Assembly (NCBI RefSeq): GCF_022346995.1
Contig: NZ_JAKRNM010000003.1
Coordinates: 248,001 to 312,000, forward strand
Direction of reading: 5' to 3'
From: Paenibacillus sp. ACRRY
GTDB taxonomy: Bacteria; Bacillota; Bacilli; Paenibacillales; Paenibacillaceae
Length of the DNA stretch: 64,000 nt
In this document: positions 8,949-17,246 of the stretch, piece after piece
How positions within the stretch are numbered: position 1 is the stretch's first letter
Layout: every line of letters starts with the position of its first letter
The notes under the pieces: model-generated
Database searches by the model: none
The model's input: only the letters and a program-made list of their open reading frames with translations
What the model was told of the DNA's origin: nothing
Translations under genes and position numbers: made by a program

Positions 8949-9902
8949 ATGACGAACCAACTTAATGTGTATTTTAACCATGACGGCGGCGTGGATGACC
9001 TCGTATCGCTGTTCATGCTTCTGCAGATGGATAATGTAAAAGTTACAGGTGTATCGGTTATTCCGGCAGACGGATATTTGGAGCCAGCGACGGATGCCAG
9101 CCGTAAAATTATTGATCGCTTCGGTACGTATTCCGTCGAAGTATCGAAATCCAACTCCAGAGGTAAAAATCCGTTTCCTGCAGCGTGGAGATTGCACTCC
9201 TTCTATGTAGATGCACTGCCTATACTGAACGAATCTGGCAAAATGGAAGCGCCTTTGTCAGCTGTTCCGGCTCACCAGCACCTGATTGAGAAGGTTCGTA
9301 ACACAGAAGGCAAAACACTTCTTTTGTTCACGGGCCCACTGACGGACCTCGCACGTGCACTTGACGAAGCACCAGACATTGAAGAGAAAATCGACAAGCT
9401 GGTCTGGATGGGCGGTACGTTTGAAAAAGGAAACGTGGAAGAGCCTGAGCATGACGGCACAGCCGAATGGAACGTATTCTGGGATCCGGAAGCGGCTTAT
9501 CGTGTATGGGAAAGCGGCATCCAGATCGACCTGGTCGCACTGGAGAGCACAAACAAAGTACCTCTTACACCTGCTGTGCGTAATCGCTGGGCAGCAGAGC
9601 GCCGCTACGAAGGCGTGGACTTCCTTGGAAACTGTTACGCAGGATGCCCGCCACTGGTGTACAGTGAAACAAACTCCACATATTATCTGTGGGACGTGCT
9701 GACAACAGCTTCCGTGGGTCGCGAAGATATCGTGAAAAAGAAAACCGTGAACTGCATCGTAATTCCAGATGGTCCTAGCCAGGGCCGTACGGTAGAGCAA
9801 GCGGACGGACGTCCTGTGCAGCTGGTGTACGATACGGATCCGGATGCATTCTTTACTTATATGACCGATCTGGGTAAAAAGGCTGCTCCGCAGCGCTACT
9901 AA
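8949..9902 (+). CDS. Divergent nucleoside hydrolase
   Basis: A 317-residue member of the inosine/uridine-preferring nucleoside hydrolase family, which cleaves the N-glycosidic bond of ribonucleosides using bound calcium. The N-terminal signature reads NHDGGVDD instead of the usual DxDPGxDD, so the first Asp and the Pro are changed while the catalytic Asp and the Asp pair remain. The C-terminal HDPLA-type block reads YLWDVLT: Asp is kept but the His is Trp. FTGPLTDLARAL is the conserved middle block. Substrate preference is therefore likely to differ from classical enzymes. The gene stands alone between two terminators. The ribosome site is poor (AAGGATGA, 11 nt from ATG). A canonical homologue lies at 16029. 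Confidence 0.85.
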   Translation: MTNQLNVYFNHDGGVDDLVSLFMLLQMDNVKVTGVSVIPADGYLEPATDASRKIIDRFGTYSVEVSKSNSRGKNPFPAAWRLHSFYVDALPILNESGKMEAPLSAVPAHQHLIEKVRNTEGKTLLLFTGPLTDLARALDEAPDIEEKIDKLVWMGGTFEKGNVEEPEHDGTAEWNVFWDPEAAYRVWESGIQIDLVALESTNKVPLTPAVRNRWAAERRYEGVDFLGNCYAGCPPLVYSETNSTYYLWDVLTTASVGREDIVKKKTVNCIVIPDGPSQGRTVEQADGRPVQLVYDTDPDAFFTYMTDLGKKAAPQRY

Positions 9903-9946
9903 TCCAGATAACCATAGCATTGTCTTATATTCGTAAGATCACAAAT

Positions 9947-9998
9947 AGCCGCAGGCAGAGCAACCGGGATCTCCCCGGTTTCTGCCATGCGGCTTTTT
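9947..9998 (+). terminator. Nested intrinsic terminator
   Basis: AGCCGC/GCGGCT outer arms, CAGA/TCTG middle and an AACCGG/CCGGTT inner stem, followed by TTTTT. It ends the nucleoside hydrolase gene. Confidence 0.85.
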
Positions 9999-10069
9999 GT
10001 TGATCAACGTTCATCCTCTGAAGAAGCGAAGAATGGCTTGCCTTAGCCACTTCGTTCATTTCATTTGCT

Positions 10070-11788
10070 CTATATTTTGAATCGACTGATCAATGTATTT
10101 AGTTCACTGGATAATACACGAAGTGACTCGGCTGACGTGCTGATCTCACTCATCGATTGCAGTTGGCCGTCCGTGGCCGTTGATACCTCCTGAATGCTGG
10201 AGGAGGATTGCCGTGAAATTTGCTCCATGTCCTCCACTGAAGCCGAAACTTCCTCGGAACTTGCTGACAGCTGCTCGGAAGCTGCAGATACTTCATGCAG
10301 TCGTTCGTTTATCGTCTCAATTCCGTTATGGATGGACGTGAACGAGCGGCCTGCTTCCTGTACAACGTCCAGACCGGACTCGACTTCAGCAGTGCTGGCA
10401 GACATATGAGCGGATAACACAGAAGTTTGCCGAGTGATCTCTGCAACTAACTCGGCCACGTGCTGGGATGACTGCTCTGATTCCCCAGCCAGCTTGCGAA
10501 CTTCGGAGGCCACCACTGCAAATCCACTGCCATGCTGTCCTGCACGGGCTGCTTCAATGCTTGCATTCAAGGCAAGCAGGTTGGTTTGGGAAGCAATACC
10601 TTTCATTAGCTGTGCAACAGATTCAATTTTATTGGAGTACTGCTCAAGCTGGGAAGCCGAAGCTGCCATCTGAGCATTGGATCGGTGGATTTTATCCATG
10701 CTGGCCATTGCGTTGTCCAGTTTGGCCTGCCCCTGTATTGCATTGCTGGTAGTTTCTTGGGATACTTCCGCAACCATGGAGGAAGAATGCGCGATATGCT
10801 GCATGCTGCGCGTGATCTCCTCCATCGCGAGGGTAACTTCCCCTGCGCGAGCAACCTGTTCGGCAGCACCCTTTGCCGTCTGGTTGGAATGATTGGCAAT
10901 TCGCAAACTGGCTTCTGCTGTCGCCTGTGAATGTTGGGATACGCCTTCTGCAGCTTGTAACAGGGATTCCGAGCTTCGCCGAATGCCGGTCATGACATCC
11001 CGGGTGCCGGTAACCAGATGTCTGAACTCATTGGCCAGCTGCCCAATCTCATCTTTTCGTTCGAGTTCAACATGAACGGTAAGATCACCTTGCCTGACTT
11101 GTGCAATCATTCTCTTCAGTTTGACCAAAGGACGAGTCAAATAATGTGCGAATCCATATACCAGCAGTACACTAAGAAGCACAATGGCGAGTGCTGTCCA
11201 GATCATGGTCATCCGGTTTCTTGTCATGAGTTCATAGACGGCAGTGGAATCCAAATCCGCACCTACCAAGCCCAGCATTTCTCCGTTTGATCCTTGAATA
11301 GGTACATAGGCTGTGATGGTTGCTCCGTATTCATCCTGCGTTAGGTCACCCCGTATGGAAGTCTGTGTATCAAATGCGTCGAGCATCCCCTGATAATGGG
11401 TTTCTTCAGCAGCTCCGTAGGGAGAGAAGTCATCTTCTGCCACATCTGCGGCTGCACCATCGACCACATAAAAATAAGTGGTAGTGCCATTTTCTTCGCG
11501 TTTGCCAAGCGTGTACAGATATTTCAAACCATTGGCTTCCCTAAGCTGGCTAAGTTGTGCACGGAGCGCTGCATAGTATTCCGTCTGATTCTGTCCTGTG
11601 CTCAGCGCTGCATATTGAGGGATATCGATTAACTCAACCGCCCGTTCGGCAACAGCCTGTGCCTGCATCCCCATGGATTGTTCCACAAGCTGGGCAGAAG
11701 ACCGGTACATCGTTATGCCAAGGATGGCGCCGGCTGCCAGCATGAGGCAGGAAAAAAATAAAAAGATACGCATAAACAAGCTGTTCAT
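10070..11788 (-). CDS. Methyl-accepting chemotaxis protein with extracellular sensor
   Basis: A 572-residue membrane chemoreceptor. The start is the ATG at 11788, with AAGGAGGA upstream; a longer frame lacks a ribosome site. A first membrane helix spans about residues 8-28, then an extracellular Cache-like sensor of about 170 residues (with a [12 protein letters not shown] segment), a second membrane helix near residues 192-215, and a HAMP linker. The cytoplasmic signalling hairpin follows, with tip [16 protein letters not shown] and adjacent EVRKLA. It passes ligand occupancy to CheA/CheW; the ligand is unknown. No che genes are nearby and no C-terminal CheR-docking pentapeptide is seen. It lies downstream of the DUF3105 gene but behind a terminator. 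Confidence 0.93.
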   Translation of the reverse strand: MNSLFMRIFLFFSCLMLAAGAILGITMYRSSAQLVEQSMGMQAQAVAERAVELIDIPQYAALSTGQNQTEYYAALRAQLSQLREANGLKYLYTLGKREENGTTTYFYVVDGAAADVAEDDFSPYGAAEETHYQGMLDAFDTQTSIRGDLTQDEYGATITAYVPIQGSNGEMLGLVGADLDSTAVYELMTRNRMTMIWTALAIVLLSVLLVYGFAHYLTRPLVKLKRMIAQVRQGDLTVHVELERKDEIGQLANEFRHLVTGTRDVMTGIRRSSESLLQAAEGVSQHSQATAEASLRIANHSNQTAKGAAEQVARAGEVTLAMEEITRSMQHIAHSSSMVAEVSQETTSNAIQGQAKLDNAMASMDKIHRSNAQMAASASQLEQYSNKIESVAQLMKGIASQTNLLALNASIEAARAGQHGSGFAVVASEVRKLAGESEQSSQHVAELVAEITRQTSVLSAHMSASTAEVESGLDVVQEAGRSFTSIHNGIETINERLHEVSAASEQLSASSEEVSASVEDMEQISRQSSSSIQEVSTATDGQLQSMSEISTSAESLRVLSSELNTLISRFKI

Positions 11789-11946
11789 TAGTAGAAACGT
11801 TCCTCCTTTTTCAGTAAAACAATCATTCGTTAAATAAGCCTGCATAAGAAAGCTCATGTTGCTTCTTCATTTCATTCATTATGTACTTTGTTTGAATGTA
11901 CTGGATTGATTTCTATTTCGAGTATCGGCATATAGCCTATAAAGAA

Positions 11947-11979
11947 TTAGCTCCCGAATGATGTTCATCCGGGAGCTAA
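11947..11979 (-). terminator. Intrinsic terminator after the DUF3105 gene
   Basis: A perfect 10-bp stem (TTAGCTCCCG and its complement) with a 13-nt loop. The minus strand continues TTCTTT, a weak T-tract. Confidence 0.65.
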
Positions 11980-12005
11980 AGCTGTTCTTATGGTATTTTC
12001 GCTAA

Positions 12006-12749
12006 TTACATCGTTCCGCCACCTTGGCGAACGGAAGGAGGAATTTTCTCTGGTCCCTGGTTAATGTACCGGTTAATAAATGTACCGACTTTGGCATCGT
12101 CGAAGATGTCCAGCTTCATCGTTTTGGTCCAGGCCGTCACGACGACTTCACTGCCTTCTGGAATATCCTTGTTTGGTACAGCCAGTATGCCGGCCCCCGC
12201 CTCACGGAACTTGGTCAGATATTTCAGGTGCTCCTTCAGGTCTTCGCTGGCGTTCTCACGATAATAGATGATGATATCGCCATGCTCCAGGTTATGAACA
12301 AGATAAGGATATCCCGGGAAATCGGTGTAAAAGCCAAACTTGATGTCATGTGGGTTGTGAGGCCCTGAAGTGGGAATGGTCATGTCGTAATCAATAGGGT
12401 CTTCCGTATGTTCTGCACCATAGTAAGGATCATCTGTTACTTCAATGTTGGCATTAGCGTTAAGATCAGCCACGTCATATTTGTCGAATGCATCTTGCGT
12501 GAAGAACAGAATCAGGATGATGACGGAGACGCCGAGCAATGCGTGTGCAGCCAGCCGGATGGACCGACTTTTCTTTTTGATGGTGGCTCGTTCATCCTTT
12601 TTCATGTGACTTAGTACTTTGCCCTGTGTACGCGAAGCTAAAATATAAGCTGCGATGGAGAGCAGCAGCAGGACTGCCCCTACAATGAGCCACAGATAGG
12701 ATGTTCCTGCCTCGTGGTTCATTTGCATCTGATTCATATCGTGATTCAT
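12006..12749 (-). CDS. DUF3105 domain membrane protein
   Basis: A 247-residue protein starting at the ATG at 12749 (AGAGGATC upstream). A His/Met-rich N-terminus (MNHDMNQMQMNHEAG) precedes one membrane helix (about residues 18-38). A basic linker and a second membrane helix (about 67-85) follow, then an outward-facing DUF3105 domain. That domain has the typical TSGPHNP segment and the VHNLEHGDIIIYY block, whose His residues suggest metal binding. The role of DUF3105 is not known to me. The Met/His-rich start hints at copper or another soft metal, which is inference only. Its promoter carries two dyads matching the blaI operator at 57039, suggesting control by the BlaI-like regulator. Confidence 0.82.
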   Translation of the reverse strand: MNHDMNQMQMNHEAGTSYLWLIVGAVLLLLSIAAYILASRTQGKVLSHMKKDERATIKKKSRSIRLAAHALLGVSVIILILFFTQDAFDKYDVADLNANANIEVTDDPYYGAEHTEDPIDYDMTIPTSGPHNPHDIKFGFYTDFPGYPYLVHNLEHGDIIIYYRENASEDLKEHLKYLTKFREAGAGILAVPNKDIPEGSEVVVTAWTKTMKLDIFDDAKVGTFINRYINQGPEKIPPSVRQGGGTM

Positions 12750-12797
12750 CGATTGATCCTCTTCTTTCTTTTCTAAAATGGAAATAGCCTTTAATAT

Positions 12798-12814
12798 CAC
12801 TACGCCATGTAGTG
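12798..12814. promoter_or_regulatory. BlaI-type operator, downstream copy
   Basis: CACTAC-GCCAT-GTAGTG is a perfect 17-bp dyad, identical in both half-sites and in 5-bp spacing to the operator over the blaI promoter at 57039-57055. It lies in the untranslated leader of the DUF3105 gene, 49 bp before its ATG. Confidence 0.7.
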
Positions 12815-12887
12815 TTTAGCTGCGCCGAGAACTCTTCTTCAAGGAAACCGTGAAGCTCCCGGTACGTAAATTCAAACATAAGGTTTG

Positions 12888-12924
12888 CACTACACATTAT
12901 AGTGTATCGAAGAAGCCAGTGCAA
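12888..12924 (-). promoter_or_regulatory. DUF3105 promoter with overlapping BlaI-type operator
   Basis: On the minus strand TTGCAC (12924-12919), a 17-bp spacer and a perfect TATAAT (12901-12896) form a promoter. The dyad CACTAC-ACATT-ATAGTG (12888-12904, one mismatch to the blaI operator) covers the -10, as in the blaI promoter. Confidence 0.7.
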
Positions 12925-12941
12925 TCCTGGATCGGGAAACG

Positions 12942-12976
12942 AAAAAAGACTCTTCTGATTTGAACCAGAGGAGTCT
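12942..12976 (-). terminator. Intrinsic terminator after the zinc-ribbon membrane gene
   Basis: AGACTC/GAGTCT arms with an inner TCTG/CAGA stem; six T on the minus strand follow. Confidence 0.85.
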
Positions 12977-13009
12977 CTTCGTAGATGTAATTTTGAAATG
13001 AAAATCGGA

Positions 13010-13918
13010 CTACAGACGACCGAATGGCGATAGCATCATGCCCAGAATTCCAAGAATGGAGCCTGCAAGCAAACGGTACAAAATGTAGAGCAAAACAACG
13101 TTGGCAATAAGGACAGTATACATGCTGTCGATGGCTGACTTCGTACGATTGAGCGGATGTTGGAACAGCACCGCATTCATGCCTGCAAAAACAATGACAT
13201 ACGAAACAACCAGCAGGAAGATCGCGATCGGGTATGAAATAAAGATAAACAAGTTCGCCAGCACAAGTGCTGCAACAGACGGAACAAGTAAGGTACCATA
13301 CTGTGCTACCAGCGTTTTCGGACGAAACGTGATTTTCTCGATTTTCAATACAGCGTAGATCAGTACTACAGCCACAAGCAGGATGATCGCGGTAAACAGC
13401 AGCGGGCGGATGAATCCAGCTACGAATAAACCACCCTTATCTAACCGGCTGAAGGTAAGTAAAAAGTATGTAGAGGACAGGATTGCAATGAGAGCCATCG
13501 TAATTAATCCGTTTAGCGCATGTTGATCACCGACGGTTTTCATCGTTTGGTAAGGACGGGCTAGGACGCTAACAAAATAGGATATGTACTGTTTGCTGAC
13601 TTCTTTGGCTTGCTGCACCTTCTCATTTTGCATGACATTGTTCCACTGATTGCTGTCTCCTGCAGACGACTGGTTATTCGGGCCGGAATTGTCATACGTC
13701 TGGTCATGAGGTGTTGGAGCAGAAGGTGTACGGGATGGAACGGATTGAGAAGGTGCTGCTTGCGTACTGGACCAACGTGTATATTCCGATTCGACAGCAG
13801 CAGCTGATTCATGGTCACGGGGAGTGGTAGAAGAAGATGGGGACTGAGTCAGATCTGTACCACACCTCTCGCAGTAATGTGCATTTCCATTTTCATGATT
13901 ACATACCGGGCATTTCAT
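13010..13918 (-). CDS. Zinc-ribbon, multi-helix membrane protein (YIP1-like)
   Basis: A 302-residue protein from the ATG at 13918 (GGAGG upstream). The first 25 residues form a CPVC...CERC zinc ribbon. A Ser/Pro/Gln/Asn-rich disordered stretch follows to about residue 110. The C-terminal 190 residues contain about five membrane helices and resemble the YIP1/DUF1282 class of helical membrane proteins. The layout of a cytosolic zinc ribbon, flexible linker and integral membrane core is common in Paenibacillus and Bacillus, but its function is unknown to me. The gene is monocistronic with its own terminator. Confidence 0.75.
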   Translation of the reverse strand: MKCPVCNHENGNAHYCERCGTDLTQSPSSSTTPRDHESAAAVESEYTRWSSTQAAPSQSVPSRTPSAPTPHDQTYDNSGPNNQSSAGDSNQWNNVMQNEKVQQAKEVSKQYISYFVSVLARPYQTMKTVGDQHALNGLITMALIAILSSTYFLLTFSRLDKGGLFVAGFIRPLLFTAIILLVAVVLIYAVLKIEKITFRPKTLVAQYGTLLVPSVAALVLANLFIFISYPIAIFLLVVSYVIVFAGMNAVLFQHPLNRTKSAIDSMYTVLIANVVLLYILYRLLAGSILGILGMMLSPFGRL

Positions 13919-14197
13919 AACAGGGGCCTCCAATTTCATATATTAAGTAGTATATACATTTTGTCTCATTTTAACGTTTGGTGCCGAAGTTTGTCTATGT
14001 TTACAGCGTAATTAATAACCGTAATTTCCCAAATGAAACGAACGGTGTATCAAAAATGATTTTCCAAGCAACAATATTATAGGAAGTGATCAGGTAGAGA
14101 GTTTTCGTTTACAGTGGAATTGGCATATGAATTTTGGTGTTTTTTTGGTCATCGTTCGCTTTTATGTGTTATTTGCATGTTAAGTATATCTTTTGGG

Positions 14198-14226
14198 TTG
14201 CCTCCTACCTCATATTTATGTATAAT
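14198..14226 (+). promoter_or_regulatory. Promoter for the 14278 gene
   Basis: TTGCCT (14198-14203), a 17-bp spacer and a perfect TATAAT (14221-14226) precede the gene by 52 bp. Confidence 0.65.
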
Positions 14227-14229
14227 CAA

Positions 14230-14243
14230 ACGTGTTAACACGT
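14230..14243. promoter_or_regulatory. Perfect palindromic operator candidate
   Basis: ACGTGTTAACACGT is a perfect 14-bp palindrome. It begins 3 bp after the -10 and covers the expected start of transcription, a classic repressor position. The cognate regulator is not identified. Confidence 0.55.
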
Positions 14244-14277
14244 CGAATGTACGGTAGTAAATGATGAAGGTGAATTC

Positions 14278-14622
14278 ATGGAACTGCTGGACAGTAATGA
14301 AAGTAAGAAAAAGATGTGCCAGTATTACAACGAAATTTCGAAGGAACTATTCGGCTTCGGAACCACTCTCCTGAGAGTGACCGTGGATCAGAATATTGTG
14401 ACCTTCTTTGCCAAGCACCGACGTTCGCCACGCTCTGACGCCCTGGAAGGGGAGGCCCCCGGCTTGAAGCTGGAAGTGGACTTCCGCATGTCTGTCTTAT
14501 ATAAGAAGAAATTCCGGGAGAAGCTCGAGCAGCACATGGGTTTGCCAATTGAAGCTGTACTAAGGGATTACGATGCGTCCACACAGTGGGCCATTACGAA
14601 TATCATTCTGGAACAGGCATAG
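14278..14622 (+). CDS. Small cytosolic protein, DUF2294-like
   Basis: A 114-residue soluble protein with no signal or membrane segment; AAGGTGA precedes the ATG by 5 nt. The pattern GFGTTLLRVTVDQNIVTFFAKH in two parts and the later LEQHMGLPIEAVLRDYD resemble the DUF2294 family (also labelled MpsC). That family consists of short proteins with two strand-helix units and a conserved G-x-G turn. The family name implies a link to membrane potential, but I would not infer function for this copy. It is followed by the leader of the purine transport operon, and read-through into that operon would have to cross the terminator at 14771. Confidence 0.7.
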   Translation: MELLDSNESKKKMCQYYNEISKELFGFGTTLLRVTVDQNIVTFFAKHRRSPRSDALEGEAPGLKLEVDFRMSVLYKKKFREKLEQHMGLPIEAVLRDYDASTQWAITNIILEQA

Positions 14623-14855
14623 TGTGGATCGACTGGTTCGATTCAGGTCATGCGCGCGTTTCGATTATATCGTCCCAACAATTTCATATGATGGCGTCTA
14701 GTCTTCGGATTGATTCTGAAGCAGAAACCAATGTTGTACCGGCAGCGGGTGTCGCTTTCCTTTGTTTACGAAGAAAAGTGTTCTTGTTCTTACAAGAATG
14801 CTTTTCTTTTTGTTTTTTTATAACACATCACACATTTCAGGAGGAATTCAAGATC
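14623..14855 (+). promoter_or_regulatory. Leader with putative attenuator before the nucleoside ABC operon
   Basis: The 233 bp between the small gene and the binding-protein gene contain a 7-bp hairpin at about 14703-14721 (CTTCGGA/TCTGAAG arms), a small AGCG/CGCT hairpin near 14744-14756 and then a strong terminator. Only 19 bp separate the terminator from the ribosome site AGGAGG, with no promoter in that gap. Transcripts of the operon must therefore pass the terminator. I could not match the region to the purine, PRPP, ZTP or other riboswitch consensus I know. Confidence 0.45.
14771..14820 (+). terminator. Strong intrinsic terminator in the operon leader
   Basis: A 16-bp RNA stem (AAGAAAAG and TTCTTG arms, joined by two G-U pairs), a 6-nt loop and a T-rich tail of 11 T in 13 nt. 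It ends the 14278 transcript and may act as an attenuator for the downstream operon. Confidence 0.85.
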
Positions 14856-15929
14856 ATGATGAAAAAGTGGGTTAGCGGTTTGGCAGCAGTGGCAATGACA
14901 TCGGTATTACTTGCAGGTTGCGGCAGCAGCACGGATGATGCGACAGGTGGATCTGGCAGCGAGGGAACAGCACCGAACAAACTGGTGATCTCCACTTGGG
15001 GCTTCTCCGAAGATTTCTTCAATGAAGAAGTATTTGGTCCATTCGAAAAAGAACATAATGTGGACATCGTGCTTGAAGTCGGTAACAACGCTGAGCGTCT
15101 GAACAAAATCCGTCAAGGTACATCGAATGTGGATGTCATCTACCTCTCCGACTACTATGCACAACAAGGTATCGATGAAGGTCTGTTTGAGAAAATCGAT
15201 CGTTCCAAAATTCCGAATGTTAATGATATTTACGATATTGCCAAAGCACCACTTGGCGAAGATTATGGCCCGGCATACACCGTTGGACAGCTCGGGATTG
15301 CCTACAATCCTGACCTCGTCTCCAAAGAAGTGACTTCATGGAGCGATCTGTGGGATCCGGCATTTGAGAATAACCTGACGATCCCGAATATTACGGCAAC
15401 AGCAGGCCCAATGGTCGTGGATGCAGCTTCTCGCGTAGCCGGAAACGATACATTTAATGAAGATGCGGCATTTACGAAACTGAAAGAATTGAGCGGCAAT
15501 GTGGTTAAATTCTACAGCCAAACGTCCGAGTTCGTGAACATGTTCTCGCAAGAAGAGATTGCAGGCGGACCGATCATGGAAATGTATTTCAAGGATCTGA
15601 AAGCAGCTGTGCCTAATGCGAAGTTTGTTGCACCTAGCGAAGGCGCATATGCAGTTATGAATACAATCAACGTGGTGAAAGGCAGCAAAAACAAAGAGCT
15701 CGCTGAAGAGTTCATTAACTGGCAGCTGAGCCAGGATGTACAAGCGAAGTCTGCCAAAGCCAAAGTGGATTCACCGGTAAACACCAAAGTTGAATTGACT
15801 GCAGAAGAAGCAGAAGGCGTGACATATGGCGCTGACGTGGTTGAGAAGCTGAACAAGCTGGATATGGAATTCGTGAACCAACAAGCGAAAGCTTGGACGG
15901 ATCGTTGGAACCGTGAAATTGCACAATAA
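14856..15929 (+). CDS. ABC transporter substrate-binding lipoprotein, PotD type
   Basis: A 357-residue extracellular binding protein. The start at 14856 follows AGGAGG. The signal peptide ends in a lipobox, LLAGC, with lipidated Cys22, then a Gly/Ser/Thr linker. The mature part has the PotD/PotF-like fold signature ISTWGF, DVIYLSDYYAQQG and LGIAYNPDLV...SWSDLWDP. By family it would bind a polyamine. By context (nucleoside hydrolase and adenine deaminase genes in the same run) a nucleoside or nucleobase is more likely. It captures ligand at the outer membrane face and delivers it to the permease pair at 17247 and 18075. Confidence 0.9.
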   Translation: MMKKWVSGLAAVAMTSVLLAGCGSSTDDATGGSGSEGTAPNKLVISTWGFSEDFFNEEVFGPFEKEHNVDIVLEVGNNAERLNKIRQGTSNVDVIYLSDYYAQQGIDEGLFEKIDRSKIPNVNDIYDIAKAPLGEDYGPAYTVGQLGIAYNPDLVSKEVTSWSDLWDPAFENNLTIPNITATAGPMVVDAASRVAGNDTFNEDAAFTKLKELSGNVVKFYSQTSEFVNMFSQEEIAGGPIMEMYFKDLKAAVPNAKFVAPSEGAYAVMNTINVVKGSKNKELAEEFINWQLSQDVQAKSAKAKVDSPVNTKVELTAEEAEGVTYGADVVEKLNKLDMEFVNQQAKAWTDRWNREIAQ

Positions 15930-16028
15930 GAAACATGGGATAGAGCTAGATAAGAACGACAGATAGCGACTTATCGAAATGAATAACCTTTGCAGCAAGC
16001 ACGATCAATGGTAAGGAGTGGAGAACGT

Positions 16029-16967
16029 ATGAGTGAGGCGTTACAACGTATCATCCTGGATGTAGATACGGGTATTGATGATGCGCTGGCCATTTTGCTG
16101 GCCGTCAAGAGCCGGAAGCTGGACATTCTCGGCATTACCACAGTTTGCGGGAACGTATCGCTCCAGCAGGCAACGGATAATACATGCAAGATTCTTGAAC
16201 TGGCGGATGCGACTGATATTCCTGTGATGGCTGGAGCGGCCAGTCCGCTTACCCGCCAATCACATTATGAACATCGGGTACATGGACAGGATGGATTAGG
16301 CGGAGCACTGCCTGATCCGGCCGTGTCCAAGCAAGCGGAAGAGGGTTTTGCACCGGACTATATTATTGAGCAAGCCAAGCGGTATCCGGGTGAACTTACG
16401 CTGATTATGACTGCGCCACTAACCAACCTGGCACTTGCCTTGCTGAAGTGTCCAGAACTGCCTTCTTTATTGAAGGAAGTGATCTTCATGGGTGGCGTTG
16501 TTCGCGGACATGGCAATATTACACCGACGGCAGAGTACAATACGTACGCTGATCCGGAAGCTGCACGCATTGTTCTGCATGCAGGCATTGAGAAGCTTAC
16601 GCAGGTTGGCCTGGATGTCACGCGTCAAACGCTGCTGAATGAAGCTACAATTGAGCGTCTCACAGATCCTGCGCTGCGCGCGTACGTGGCTCAGAGCACA
16701 GAGATCTACATCAACCGTTACGAACAAATGAACGGTATTCGGGCTTGCGCTCTGCATGATCCGCTGGCAGTGGGCGTTGCCCTTGCACCCGAACTGGTAG
16801 GACGCAAATCGTACTACGTGGATGTCGAAACGGCCAGCCGCCTGTGCGATGGCCAGATGGTATGTGACTTTCAAAACCGTTTGGGCCAGCAGCCTAACAC
16901 GCTTGTCTGCGAAACGGTGGACGCGGAAGCGTTCCTTGAACTTTTTATTAACGCATTAAATGCGTAG
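16029..16967 (+). CDS. Nucleoside hydrolase (inosine/uridine-preferring type)
   Basis: A 312-residue canonical nucleoside hydrolase. AAGGAGTGG precedes the ATG at 16029. The N-terminal motif is LDVDTGIDDALA (DxDxGxDD, calcium and catalytic Asp). The middle block is MTAPLTNLALAL, followed by MGGVVRGHGNITPTAEYN, and the C-terminal active-site block is HDPLAVG. It hydrolyses ribonucleosides to base and ribose in the cytosol. It lies between the binding-protein gene and the permease genes on the same strand. With adenine deaminase at the end of the run, the likely flow is nucleoside uptake, base release, and deamination of adenine to hypoxanthine. Confidence 0.92.
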   Translation: MSEALQRIILDVDTGIDDALAILLAVKSRKLDILGITTVCGNVSLQQATDNTCKILELADATDIPVMAGAASPLTRQSHYEHRVHGQDGLGGALPDPAVSKQAEEGFAPDYIIEQAKRYPGELTLIMTAPLTNLALALLKCPELPSLLKEVIFMGGVVRGHGNITPTAEYNTYADPEAARIVLHAGIEKLTQVGLDVTRQTLLNEATIERLTDPALRAYVAQSTEIYINRYEQMNGIRACALHDPLAVGVALAPELVGRKSYYVDVETASRLCDGQMVCDFQNRLGQQPNTLVCETVDAEAFLELFINALNA

Positions 16968-17047
16968 TTCTACTCCATTCAGTGAGTAAAGTTAGGCTCA
17001 GTCTTAAAATTAGTTCTTAATATGATTCGCTTGTAGTGGAGGGACGA

Positions 17048-17149
17048 AATCGATTCTGAAGAAACGCAGTGTTCACCTTTATCCCCGGATTTCAACCTTT
17101 AATAAAGGATCAGAGAAATCTGGGGATAACAGCGATCGGAAGAACGATT
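17048..17149. repeat. Long intergenic hairpin element, copy A
   Basis: This is one of two related elements in the window (the other is at 31357-31507). An inner 15-bp stem (17079-17093 with 17115-17129, one G-U) encloses a CCTTT/AAAGG hairpin. The outer stem is 17048-17057 with 17141-17149, with one bulge. The 3' arm contains the 15-nt AACAGCGATCGGAAG, identical in copy B. It lies inside the nucleoside operon between the hydrolase and permease genes. Confidence 0.75.
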
Positions 17150-17246
17150 CGGACCGGAACGGTTGCCAAGCAGAGATAGTAAGTACTTGTTTTTGAAATG
17201 ATCTAAACTTTCGAAACAAACCATTTTATAAGTCAGGAGTACCGCG

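Larger units (their letters stand above)
13919..14277. other. 359-bp divergent intergenic region
   Basis: AT-rich spacer between the divergent zinc-ribbon gene and the 14278 gene. Beyond the promoter and palindrome at 14198-14243 I see only AT-rich sequence with no repeat, RNA gene or credible small ORF. Confidence 0.6.

Noticed and set aside
14623..14770. Possible purine (guanine/adenine) riboswitch before the nucleoside operon
   Set aside because: The conserved loop and junction bases of the purine aptamer are not present. Only the attenuator-like arrangement is reported.
14586..14855. Longer start for the 14856 binding protein
   Set aside because: The extension runs through the terminator and overlaps the upstream gene. 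AGGAGG and the lipoprotein signal fix the start at 14856.
16968..17246. Separate promoter for the permease genes in the 279-bp gap
   Set aside because: No convincing -35/-10 pair was found. The gap is explained by the hairpin element.
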